9,374 nucleotides of DNA from Candidatus Zambryskibacteria bacterium RIFCSPLOWO2_02_FULL_39_14 (GCA_001824135.1 MHWM01000017.1:1-9374), one strand, 5' to 3'. Positions 1 to 5,824 are shown, counted from the first letter of the stretch. Notes: generated by a model not told the origin, from the sequence alone. Made by a program: numbers and translations.

Positions 1-1358
1 TAAAGACCAGCATCTGGCATAAGATTTATACCTTTTGCATATAGACTAAAAGATAGAGCATCAAAATCACTATGAAGAGTTCGATATGGTCCAAAGTCGA
101 AAACAACTTGTGCTTGCCGTTCAAATTCTTCTTCTTTACCCCATCCAGAACGCATTATTACTTCTCCTGATTCTGGATAGATAATGTTCAGCTTGCTTGG
201 TTTCTCACCCTCTTCGCCATTAGTAAGAACGTATTTAAATTCTGGGAAAGATTGCGCAATATCTTTATATATTCCCCAATACGATATTTTTCGTTTAAGA
301 GAAGCCCCGAGAAGCGGTATATCTTTATTAGGCTGTAATATATATGTAGCGTAAGAAATCATCTGTTGGAGACGACTGTTGAAAATATCACTTATCGGGA
401 CGTTTTGTTTTTGAGCAAAGCTATAAAGTTCCCAATACTTTTCCAGGGTATAGAAGTGATAGTATGGTGAATTTTCAATTAATACTCCGTCTGTATCAAC
501 AATGGTGGCAAGACTATCGCCCAATCGGTCTTTTGATAACTCTAACCATTCTGAAGCATGGAGAAAATCAGGGAAGTTCACCGCCACTAGATACAATGCC
601 GCTGTTTCATTTAACCCATGGTTATACCCCTTATCATAATGATTTGGGTCCACTAAAAATTCGCTATGTTTTTCAATCGCAGTGAGCAAATCCTCACTAA
701 GATTATAGGTCAACATATTGTTCTCTCTGAGCTCCCACCATATTTTTACAAGAAACATGGTCCGGAAGGATACCCCATTGAAGTCATCCCAAGAGTGGGG
801 TTTATCCATTCCGTCTTTTAGAAAGCTGACTGTTATCTCTCTAACCTTTTCCAAATACGCTTTGTCATAAGTTTGATCGAAGGCAAAAAATAGATGCCTC
901 ATAGGGCGGAAACCATAAAATAAAAACCTCCAGTATCTTTCTCCAGCAGGATCTTCAGTCCATGTGATATTTCCTTCGGTATTTATATCGTCATATCTTT
1001 CTATAGGAATACTGTCTTGTAGTATTTGATTGGCACTTTCCATATCACCGTTCGAGAAGAGACTGTAAATTTGTTCTTTTCCACCACTACTAAAAGAGTA
1101 AGTATCAAATATGTCTCTATATATTGAATCGGGAACTTTAGGGCGACACACCTTGCCTCCGGATATGGGTATAGTCAGTTCTCTTTCAGAACATACATAT
1201 GCTTGTCTTTCTTTTTCGATTGCTACTTGGTGGGCAGATTCTTTGTAGGCAGTGTAATGGTCCAAAATAAACTCATTGCTATATTTTCCAGCCACAAGTA
1301 AAAATGCTGTAAGTGCTAAGATCAAGGCCACATATTCTATCAATTTAACTTTTTTCAT
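1..1358 (-). CDS. Heparinase II/III-like polysaccharide lyase, membrane-anchored (3' end outside window)
   Basis: I translated this frame from ATG at 1358 to the left edge: 452 residues with no stop, continuing beyond the window. Residues about 7-23 (EYVALILALTAFLLVAG) form one hydrophobic segment, either a signal anchor or an uncleaved signal peptide, so the rest should lie outside the membrane. The middle is an alpha-helical lyase-like region with YNHGLNETAALY, a typical Asn-His pair, and then DGVLIENSPYYHFY. The last visible part, HSDFDALSFSLYAKG followed by DAGL, matches the start of the heparinase II/III C-terminal beta-sandwich (usual form HGHxDxLSFxLxAxG...DPG). Such enzymes cleave acidic polysaccharides by beta-elimination; the substrate here cannot be read from sequence. 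The start codon shares its A with the stop of the upstream glycosyltransferase (TAATG), so translation is probably coupled. I see no frameshift. Family call is fairly sure; exact activity is not. Confidence 0.8.
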   Translation of the reverse strand, partial: MKKVKLIEYVALILALTAFLLVAGKYSNEFILDHYTAYKESAHQVAIEKERQAYVCSERELTIPISGGKVCRPKVPDSIYRDIFDTYSFSSGGKEQIYSLFSNGDMESANQILQDSIPIERYDDINTEGNITWTEDPAGERYWRFLFYGFRPMRHLFFAFDQTYDKAYLEKVREITVSFLKDGMDKPHSWDDFNGVSFRTMFLVKIWWELRENNMLTYNLSEDLLTAIEKHSEFLVDPNHYDKGYNHGLNETAALYLVAVNFPDFLHASEWLELSKDRLGDSLATIVDTDGVLIENSPYYHFYTLEKYWELYSFAQKQNVPISDIFNSRLQQMISYATYILQPNKDIPLLGASLKRKISYWGIYKDIAQSFPEFKYVLTNGEEGEKPSKLNIIYPESGEVIMRSGWGKEEEFERQAQVVFDFGPYRTLHSDFDALSFSLYAKGINLMPDAGL

Positions 1359-2704
1359 TATCCTCGTGACCATACCATTTTTCTTATTGTTACTGCCGAA
1401 TAAAATAAAAGCCAAGAAATCACAAGTGTAGACATAAGGCTCATAAGTGGCCTGTAGATCCAGCGATGCTCACCTTTCTCTTCTAATTTACAGGCCAGAG
1501 CGAAACTGAATCCGATGAAAATAATTCCACAGAGGTACAAAACGGCAGATAGAATATCCCCCTTAAGAGGCAGATAGACTAGGTGCCTGAAAGAGATGAA
1601 TGGCCCCATTAAGACAAATAGAATGTGTAGGTAGTAGACAAGTGCCACAGGTATAGGCTTTCTCCAATAAAACGCCCCTGTGAAGAATAGATTCCTTATA
1701 AAGCTCTTTTTCCACCTTACCTGTTGTATTAAGAAGCTTCTGAAGTTATCTGGGACAATAGTCCATGATTTTGCTGATTTACAATATAAAACCTTCCAAT
1801 GACGAATTTTATAATCGAAATCCTTAACGAAAGGAGAGTCTTTATATTCTTCCTTAATCTTTCTCCCTATTGTTCCATTTCCCAACACAAAACCTGTCAT
1901 AGTCCTGTCTGTGGCAAATTTGAATTCTCGTCCCAAGAAAGTGTCGTTTTCCCAAGCAGGAATAAAATTAAAGATTGCCTCTTTGCGGAATACCGCAAGT
2001 GGTCCAGACACACAGGTAACGGCACCGAACACGCTTTCAAATGCTTTCCTTATAGAAAATTGTCCTTCCATCCACGAATCCTGAATTTTGGTTAAGGTGT
2101 TTTGGCTTCCGTTCAATGCTCTACCGTGTCCACTTACCGCGCCAACATCTTTATCATGTTCAAATATCTTTTCTATGTGTTCTATTGCATCAGTGGCCCA
2201 AACGGAATCACTGTCCGTATGAGCAAAGATTTCTCCTTTTGCAATCGTCATTGCTCGTGCCAAGGCTTTTTTCTTTCCGACGTTCTGTTTGAGATCTATA
2301 AGTATTATTTCGCCTCTTTCTTCGTACTCCTTAAGTATCTTTAGAGTTCCATCAGTACTTGCGTCATTAACCACAATGATTTCTTTATTTTCGTAAGTTT
2401 GGCGAAGCATCGAGTCAATACAGCGGGAAATGTTTTTTTCCTCATTTTTTACTGCAACCATGCAACTAACCATGTATGACCCCTTCATCTTTTTGTTTTG
2501 AACCGCTATTTCATAAGGGTCTTTATAAAATATAAAGGCAACAAAAAACGTCATCCATATTATAAGAGTGACTGAAACTCCATAACTAAAGAGAAAGAGC
2601 ATTGAGGAGCCCTGGCTGAAGAAGATCTTACCAAGCAAGACTACCAGTAAAGATAGTATGATTGATAATTCAGCAAATCTATGTAGTGATGTTTTTCTAG
2701 GCAT
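1358..2704 (-). CDS. Processive family 2 glycosyltransferase (hyaluronan/chitin/NodC synthase type)
   Basis: This 448-residue integral membrane enzyme probably polymerises a sugar nucleotide into a beta-linked polysaccharide and passes it across the membrane. Two hydrophobic segments come first (about 13-29 and 33-60), then a cytoplasmic GT-A domain, then three more membrane segments (about 351-372, 375-404, 419-440). Catalytic-type motifs are VNDASTDGT (112-120, nucleotide binding), DSDS (164-167, metal/donor site), TDR (265-267, in the place of the family's GDDR) and QQVRW (327-331, the QxxRW signature of processive synthases). The C-terminal tail FYSAVTIRKMVW resembles the end of hyaluronan-synthase-like proteins. 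It is first in an operon with the heparinase II/III-like lyase, overlapping by one base. No clear Shine-Dalgarno precedes the ATG. The polymer could be a glycosaminoglycan-like chain, poly-GlcNAc or another beta-glycan; sequence alone does not decide. Confidence 0.88.
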   Translation of the reverse strand: MPRKTSLHRFAELSIILSLLVVLLGKIFFSQGSSMLFLFSYGVSVTLIIWMTFFVAFIFYKDPYEIAVQNKKMKGSYMVSCMVAVKNEEKNISRCIDSMLRQTYENKEIIVVNDASTDGTLKILKEYEERGEIILIDLKQNVGKKKALARAMTIAKGEIFAHTDSDSVWATDAIEHIEKIFEHDKDVGAVSGHGRALNGSQNTLTKIQDSWMEGQFSIRKAFESVFGAVTCVSGPLAVFRKEAIFNFIPAWENDTFLGREFKFATDRTMTGFVLGNGTIGRKIKEEYKDSPFVKDFDYKIRHWKVLYCKSAKSWTIVPDNFRSFLIQQVRWKKSFIRNLFFTGAFYWRKPIPVALVYYLHILFVLMGPFISFRHLVYLPLKGDILSAVLYLCGIIFIGFSFALACKLEEKGEHRWIYRPLMSLMSTLVISWLLFYSAVTIRKMVWSRG

Positions 2705-2770
2705 ATTGCTATTCAGGTCTTATTTATATGAATATTTTGGTCATATTTATAAAAAGAAACTTCAGCATAA

Positions 2771-2784
2771 CCGAAGTACTTCGG
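2771..2784. promoter_or_regulatory. 14-base perfect palindrome, possible operator
   Basis: CCGAAGTACTTCGG reads the same on both strands. It sits 67 bases upstream of the glycosyltransferase start and just downstream of a weak -35/-10 candidate, a usual place for a repressor site. No regulator for it is visible in the window, so the function is inferred from position only. Confidence 0.35.
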
Positions 2785-2803
2785 ACCGACCCTAACACAA
2801 AAG

Positions 2804-2822
2804 AACGATTAAGTCAATCGTT
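2804..2822. repeat. Inverted repeat AACGATT-N5-AATCGTT
   Basis: A perfect 7-base inverted repeat with the 5-base centre AAGTC. It overlaps the weak TTGACT -35 candidate on the minus strand. It could be a protein-binding site or a small hairpin. No T-run follows, so it is unlikely to be a terminator. Confidence 0.35.
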
Positions 2823-2864
2823 AGCATAATCCTCTAACATCTTGATCCTGTTTATCTTTTTCTG

Positions 2865-2883
2865 TTTGTAGAGAATCTACAAA
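2865..2883. repeat. Inverted repeat TTTGTAGA-GAA-TCTACAAA
   Basis: A perfect 8-base inverted repeat with a 3-base centre, flanked by an A-run and then a T-run on the plus strand. The stem is AT-rich and no gene ends next to it on either strand. An operator or a leader hairpin is as likely as a weak terminator. Confidence 0.3.
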
Positions 2884-3084
2884 AAATACTTTTTTGCCAA
2901 AACTTATTACATCGGATATTGCACTGATTAATCTTAGATAGAATAATATTATTGACCACTCTCCGAGGTGTTCCATGTTATTACTGAATTAAATTATTAA
3001 TGTTCTGAACAACTTCTTCGGCAGATCAAATTTGATGGTGTTATTTTAGCATTTGCGCGAACCTTTTTTGAACGAAAGGACTAA

Positions 3085-3160
3085 TCGCACGCACGGAGCG
3101 CGTGGTGGCTCTGACTTAAATCGTACGCTCGACGAATCGCCCCGCCACACTGCCCGTGAA
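3085..3160. other. GC-rich intergenic island with a motif shared with 5613-5628
   Basis: A short GC-rich block inside AT-rich non-coding DNA. It includes a small hairpin, CACGC (3088-3092) with GCGTG (3100-3104), and the 12-mer TCGCCCCGCCAC (3137-3148) followed by ACTGCC. The same 12-mer followed by TGCC recurs at 5613-5628 in another GC-rich intergenic island. No coding sense is visible. It may be a copy of a dispersed intergenic repeat or part of a structured RNA. Confidence 0.4.
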
Positions 3161-3187
3161 GTTTCTGGGTGTCGATATTTCAGTAAT

Positions 3188-3220
3188 AAAAAATCACCGA
3201 TCCTCACGCGGTGATTTTTT
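3188..3220 (-). terminator. Rho-independent terminator of the peptidoglycan-binding protein gene
   Basis: A perfect 12-base stem (AAAAAATCACCG with CGGTGATTTTTT) encloses a 9-base loop. On the minus strand the GC core is followed by a T-run, and the hairpin lies 19 bases after the stop of the gene ending at 3240. The symmetric A and T runs make it potentially bidirectional. Confidence 0.85.
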
Positions 3221-3239
3221 GTCTCACTTTCCGGATCAA

Positions 3240-3944
3240 TTATTGATTAGTACGGAAAGAACTCGGCCATACCATACTCATGTTTCCCACATTATCAACA
3301 CCTCGTACGAGGTAGTAATATGTGGTATTTGCTTGAAGGTTTGAAACTGTAACCGTGTGATTGGTCTGTAAACCACCAGCATCAAGAGCAAGATTACCGC
3401 TTACATAGGGCTGCTGACGAGGACCCGTAGCTTCATTGAATTGGAGCGGAGTATTGTTCCAATAGACTTGACCCTGCGTCGGTTCGTTTGTTGTCCATGT
3501 GAAGGTAGCGGTCGTGTTTGTGTACTGAACCGATGGATTACTCAGGCTTGGTGAAGTGTCCCATGGTGCCTGACCTTCTCCGGAGCCCAGAAGGCTATTG
3601 ATCCTTGCCATTGTCTGTGGCCCAACGCGGCCATACCCAGTTGTCGCTGGTGTTCCTTGGGAGATAATTCCCTGCGTTGTCTGGAATCTCTCTACCGCAG
3701 CTTTGGTAAGCTGACCGAAATATCCAGTGACCAGCCCTTCGGGATAGATGCTCGCATTTTTCGCGAGGTATGTCTGAAGTTCGGTGACTTCTGAACCGCG
3801 ATCGCCCAAATCCAATTGACTTGTTATCGCGGCGGAGGCATTCTGAATTCCGAGAAACATGACGGCAAACATTGCCATCACTGTTACGCCAGAGAGAAGG
3901 CCTAAGCGCGATGTATTTTTTTGTAGATTTATTGTTTTGTCCAT
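3240..3944 (-). CDS. Secreted peptidoglycan-binding protein with a C-terminal Fn3-like domain
   Basis: A 234-residue protein. A basic N-terminus and hydrophobic stretch (about 14-33) end in NASA-A at 38/39, a good signal peptidase I site, so the protein is exported. Residues about 44-117 form a PG_binding_1-type domain: LDLGDRGSEVTELQTYL, then GYFGQLTKAAVERFQ and GRVGPQTMARI, the usual repeat of this wall-binding fold. After a short linker, about 135-232 look like a fibronectin type III or purple-acid-phosphatase-N-like beta-sandwich (FTWTTNEPTQGQVYW, LQANTTYYYLVRGVDNVGN). No catalytic domain is seen, so it is probably a wall-bound adhesin or structural protein. The ATG at 3944 has no clear Shine-Dalgarno and follows a roughly 75-base AT-rich leader from the TGTAAT-N16-CGGCAT promoter (4052-4025). 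A strong terminator follows. Domain calls are fairly sure; the biological role is not. Confidence 0.88.
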   Translation of the reverse strand: MDKTINLQKNTSRLGLLSGVTVMAMFAVMFLGIQNASAAITSQLDLGDRGSEVTELQTYLAKNASIYPEGLVTGYFGQLTKAAVERFQTTQGIISQGTPATTGYGRVGPQTMARINSLLGSGEGQAPWDTSPSLSNPSVQYTNTTATFTWTTNEPTQGQVYWNNTPLQFNEATGPRQQPYVSGNLALDAGGLQTNHTVTVSNLQANTTYYYLVRGVDNVGNMSMVWPSSFRTNQ

Positions 3945-4024
3945 ATGATTATTATTTAGACTAATTTTAGAGATTATTGAGATGTTTTACACAATCGACC
4001 TTTTATGTTTAATCCCTATATATA

Positions 4025-4052
4025 ATGCCGTTACGAATACAACATGATTACA
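4025..4052 (-). promoter_or_regulatory. Candidate ECF promoter of the peptidoglycan-binding protein gene
   Basis: On the minus strand, TGTAAT (4052-4047), 16 bases, CGGCAT (4030-4025). The element is identical in both hexamers and in spacing to the one in front of the PAS gene, where the longer block TGTAAT-N13-TAACGGCAT is shared. It starts 17 bases after the PAS stop codon and implies a leader of about 75 bases. Confidence 0.65.
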
Positions 4053-4069
4053 GTCGCTTTTCGTGAGTT

Positions 4070-4642
4070 TTACGGCCTTTTTTTGAGTGTATTGATTTCT
4101 TTTTCTAATTTTCCAATATGAATTTCCAATTTATTTGTTCGTTCAGTGAGCTTTGTTTCCATCTGCTTTGTATGTATTGCAAACGTCTCTGCTACAGCCA
4201 TCATTTCTGTAACATCTTCTATTGCAAGGAGTATGATTGGTGGAAAAGTGGTATCTTCCTTAATGTGAATCTGGCGGGCATTTAAAATCATTATTTTACG
4301 ACCGATGAAAGGAAACTCGTGAGCAACTTCAAAACCCTTAAAAAAGGTATTTTTTGGTAAAATATCCTCTAAAAGTTTTCGGAGTGCGGGAATATTCCAT
4401 TGGCCATTTCCTAGTTCGTATACAATTCTTTTTTCTGTATCTTTCGGTTCAACTTGAAATGTATGATAAAAAGACTCATTTGCTGCCATCACGCTAAAAT
4501 TTTTATCAAGAATTAAAATTGGCTCTCGTACGACGTCTACAACAGTTTTGATATATGTCCAACTTTTTTCCCAAAAATGATTCACGAAGTCGGCATCGAT
4601 TGGGGCAAGAGTTTTTTCTGTGGCTTTGTTATCTTTTTCCAT
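4070..4642 (-). CDS. Stand-alone PAS-domain protein with C-terminal coiled coil
   Basis: A 190-residue, presumably cytoplasmic protein with no membrane segment. Residues about 32-145 form a PAS sensor domain: TVVDVVREPILILDKNFSV, then ANESFYHTF, and IILLAIEDVTE at the end. The insert YELGNGQWNIPALRKLLEDI is typical of the PAS domains found in chemotaxis CheB/CheR fusions and hybrid kinases. Residues about 150-188 are a charged heptad-like coiled coil (METKLTERTNKLEIHIGKL...). There is no histidine kinase, methyltransferase or GGDEF domain, and the gene ends cleanly with TAA, so it must signal through a partner. It is divergent from the ECF sigma gene and carries the same promoter element 7 bases before its ATG, with no ribosome binding site, suggesting a leaderless mRNA. 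A role in controlling the sigma factor is inferred from this context only. The ligand is unknown. Confidence 0.85.
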   Translation of the reverse strand: MEKDNKATEKTLAPIDADFVNHFWEKSWTYIKTVVDVVREPILILDKNFSVMAANESFYHTFQVEPKDTEKRIVYELGNGQWNIPALRKLLEDILPKNTFFKGFEVAHEFPFIGRKIMILNARQIHIKEDTTFPPIILLAIEDVTEMMAVAETFAIHTKQMETKLTERTNKLEIHIGKLEKEINTLKKRP

Positions 4643-4649
4643 AACATAG

Positions 4650-4677
4650 ATGCCGTTATAAAGTTTGCCCTATTACA
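4650..4677 (-). promoter_or_regulatory. Candidate ECF promoter of the PAS gene
   Basis: On the minus strand, TGTAAT (4677-4672), 16 bases, CGGCAT (4655-4650), then 7 bases and the ATG at 4642. The expected transcription start falls on or next to the A of the ATG, so the message would be leaderless. That agrees with the absence of a Shine-Dalgarno site. Confidence 0.65.
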
Positions 4678-4757
4678 CAAACTCACTATTAAGGTACATA
4701 ACGTGCTACACTTAAAGTCCAAACGTCCTCCAAGGAGATGTGCGAATGTAATGCTGA

Positions 4758-4785
4758 TGTAATAAGGGAGAGCCGGATTTGGCAT
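4758..4785 (+). promoter_or_regulatory. Upstream candidate ECF promoter (P1) of the sigma gene
   Basis: TGTAAT (4758-4763), 16 bases, TGGCAT (4780-4785): one mismatch from the form in front of the PAS and peptidoglycan-binding genes. A second TGTAAT lies 11 bases further upstream (4747-4752). Transcription from here would give a leader of about 88 bases that runs through the second promoter. Confidence 0.5.
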
Positions 4786-4844
4786 AAATCTAGGCTCAGA
4801 AACATGGGAGTTCATTAAGTATCGCGGTTTGATTGTAATGCTCA

Positions 4845-4872
4845 TGTAATAGAATGTCTCCACGTTCGGCTT
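4845..4872 (+). promoter_or_regulatory. Proximal candidate ECF promoter (P2) of the sigma gene
   Basis: TGTAAT (4845-4850), 16 bases, CGGCTT (4867-4872), then 7 bases and the ATG at 4880. This is the same arrangement as at the PAS gene and implies a leaderless transcript and autoregulation. The 18-base block TGTAATGCTSATGTAATA (S = C or G) is shared with P1, so the two promoters may stem from a local duplication. Confidence 0.6.
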
Positions 4873-4879
4873 AACTATT

Positions 4880-5392
4880 ATGATGACCAAGAAACAAGAT
4901 ACTCGACAAAAGGCAATATTAACTCTAGCGCATCACGATTACGCGAAGGGGATGAATTCGTACTCTTTTTTCAAAGTTCACAATCATGCAACAAGCGACG
5001 ACTTAGTTCAGGACACGTTCATAAAAACCTGGAGTTACCTCACTAAAGGGGGAAAGATTGACATAATGAAGGCTTTTCTCTATCACATTCTCAATCAACT
5101 TATTATTGACGAATATCGGAAGCGTAAAACAACCTCACTCGATGTTCTTCTTGAAAAAGGATTTGAGCCAAGCGTTGATCACTCGGAACGTATTTTCAAT
5201 GTATTCGATGGTAAGGCGGCACTTCTTTTGATTCAACACCTCCCAGCAAAGTACCAAACGGTTATGCGAATGCGATACGCGCAAGATCTTTCACTTAAAG
5301 AAATATCTCTCATCACGGGGCAATCGAGAAACGCTGTTGCCGTGCAATCACATAGGGGACTTGAAAAACTCAAGGTGTTATACAACCATTAA
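4880..5392 (+). CDS. RNA polymerase sigma factor, ECF subfamily
   Basis: A 170-residue sigma-70 family protein of ECF size, with only regions 2 and 4. Region 2 spans about 14-83: SDDLVQDTFIKTW is the core-binding region 2.1-2.2 and FLYHILNQLIIDEYRKRK is region 2.3-2.4, which melts and reads the -10. Region 4 spans about 113-167: LPAKYQTVMRMRYAQDLSLKEIS, then a helix-turn-helix ending in SRNAVAVQSHRGLEKLK, which reads the -35. Two ATGs are adjacent (4880, 4883). I take the first because it sits 7 bases after the promoter element, as at the PAS gene. No Shine-Dalgarno is visible. No anti-sigma gene follows; instead a tiny interrupted membrane-protein gene begins 4 bases after the stop. The divergent PAS gene and the secreted peptidoglycan-binding gene have the same promoter element, so they are its likely targets, together with itself. 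Confidence 0.9.
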   Translation: MMTKKQDTRQKAILTLAHHDYAKGMNSYSFFKVHNHATSDDLVQDTFIKTWSYLTKGGKIDIMKAFLYHILNQLIIDEYRKRKTTSLDVLLEKGFEPSVDHSERIFNVFDGKAALLLIQHLPAKYQTVMRMRYAQDLSLKEISLITGQSRNAVAVQSHRGLEKLKVLYNH

Positions 5393-5396
5393 TAAT

Positions 5397-5528
5397 ATGT
5401 TCTGGACAATTATTGTAGTTTTATGCGTTCTCTGACTTCTTGGTTTCAGTTTCAAGATAGGAGGAAACCTGATTCACACACTACTTATCATTATGCTCGT
5501 TGTGTTTATTGTTCGGCTTTTGTTTTAG
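5397..5528 (+). pseudogene. lmo0937-like small membrane protein gene interrupted by an in-frame TGA
   Basis: The frame begins ATG TTC TGG ACA ATT ATT four bases after the sigma-factor stop. It reads MFWTIIVVLCVL, then TGA (5433-5435), then LLGFSFKIGGNLIHTLLI and a hydrophobic tail ending VRLLF-TAG. Reading through the TGA gives 43 codons. The pattern MxWTIxVxLLxLWLLG...GGxxIHxLLxIAxxxxxxRLL is what I know of the lmo0937 family of small stress-linked membrane proteins (about 45-50 residues), in which the TGA position is a conserved Trp. A single TGG-to-TGA change explains it. Both sides remain in frame and conserved, so the mutation is recent, a sequencing error, or read through. TGA is not reassigned to Trp in the other genes here, which use TGG throughout. 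It was probably co-transcribed with the sigma gene. Confidence 0.6.
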
Positions 5529-5550
5529 CAACTCCCTCACTAATTTGAAA

Positions 5551-5647
5551 CGAGGACGGCACGGCATTCCTCCCTCCAACCATCTCCTCCCGCGCCGTCC
5601 GAGTTCCGCATTTCGCCCCGCCACTGCCTCGCGGACTCAGCGGAAAC
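5551..5647. other. GC-rich structured intergenic island between the sigma operon and tRNA-Ala
   Basis: This block stands out by GC content from its surroundings. GGACGGCACGG (5554-5564) pairs with CCGCGCCGTCC (5590-5600) as an 11-base stem with one G-T wobble over a pyrimidine-rich 25-base loop. Next to it GAGTTCCGC (5601-5609) can pair with GCGGACTC (5631-5638, one bulge), or TTCCGC (5604-5609) with GCGGAA (5640-5645). The 12-mer at 5613-5624 is shared with the island at 3137-3148. On the minus strand it lies downstream of tRNA-Ala, so it could be the tRNA's 3' trailer, a small RNA, or a dispersed repeat. No T-run makes it an obvious terminator. Confidence 0.45.
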
Positions 5648-5707
5648 CCCGAAAGAAAAACACCCTTTCCTTTTTCAAAAGAAATTTCACCTCCACCAAA
5701 TTCGTTA

Positions 5708-5784
5708 TGGTGGACCCTACAGGACTCGAACCTGCCACCTCCTCATTGCAAATGAGGCGCTCTAGCCAGATGAGCTAAGGGCCC
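5708..5784 (-). tRNA. tRNA-Ala (anticodon TGC), with encoded CCA
   Basis: A complete 77-base cloverleaf on the minus strand. The acceptor stem is GGGCCCT/AGGGTCC (one G-T pair), the D arm GCTC/GAGC, the anticodon stem CCTCA/TGAGG with loop TTTGCAA, and the T arm GCAGG/CCTGT with loop TTCGAGT. Discriminator A and an encoded CCA end follow. Anticodon TGC reads GCN alanine codons. It has its own sigma-70 promoter immediately upstream and is transcribed as a separate unit after ddl. Confidence 0.97.
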
Positions 5785-5795
5785 AATAAAGCGAA

Positions 5796-5824
5796 AGTAT
5801 AGTAGACAAATACCAAAAAATCAA
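5796..5824 (-). promoter_or_regulatory. Sigma-70 promoter of tRNA-Ala
   Basis: On the minus strand, TTGATT (5824-5819), a 17-base spacer, then TATACT (5801-5796). The tRNA 5' end at 5784 lies 11 bases past the -10, so the transcript has almost no leader. The spacing and -10 are close to consensus. Confidence 0.8.

Larger units (their letters stand above)
2705..3239. other. 535-base non-coding region upstream of the glycosyltransferase
   Basis: I see no convincing gene here on either strand. It contains three perfect inverted repeats (2771-2784, 2804-2822, 2865-2883), a 12-base palindrome ATCAAATTTGAT (3025-3036), a GC-rich island (about 3085-3160) and a terminator hairpin (3188-3220). The glycosyltransferase promoter must lie in the left part. 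A weak candidate on the minus strand is TTGACT (2817-2812), 17 bases, then TAGGGT (2794-2789), with the 14-base palindrome directly downstream of it. Confidence 0.6.

Noticed and set aside
464..685. Plus-strand open frame of 73 codons
   Set aside because: It lies wholly inside the heparinase-like gene on the other strand, which shows clear family motifs.
2876..2911. A further TGTAAT on the minus strand (2911-2906)
   Set aside because: At a 16-base spacing the second hexamer is GTATTT, not YGGCWT, and no gene starts behind it.
4078..4084. Seven-base A-run near the end of the PAS gene, possible frameshift hiding an output domain
   Set aside because: Reading on in the shifted frame runs through the promoter of the next gene without any domain-like sequence, and the coiled coil ends naturally.
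4582..4890. Minus-strand open frame of 102 codons across the PAS-sigma intergenic region
   Set aside because: It runs through four promoter hexamers, overlaps the PAS start in another frame and has no plausible protein character.
5500..5778. Plus-strand open frame of 92 codons ending over the tRNA gene
   Set aside because: Its C-terminus (DPTGLEPATSS) is the well-known false translation of the tRNA antisense strand, and the rest crosses the GC-rich structured island. No ribosome binding site.
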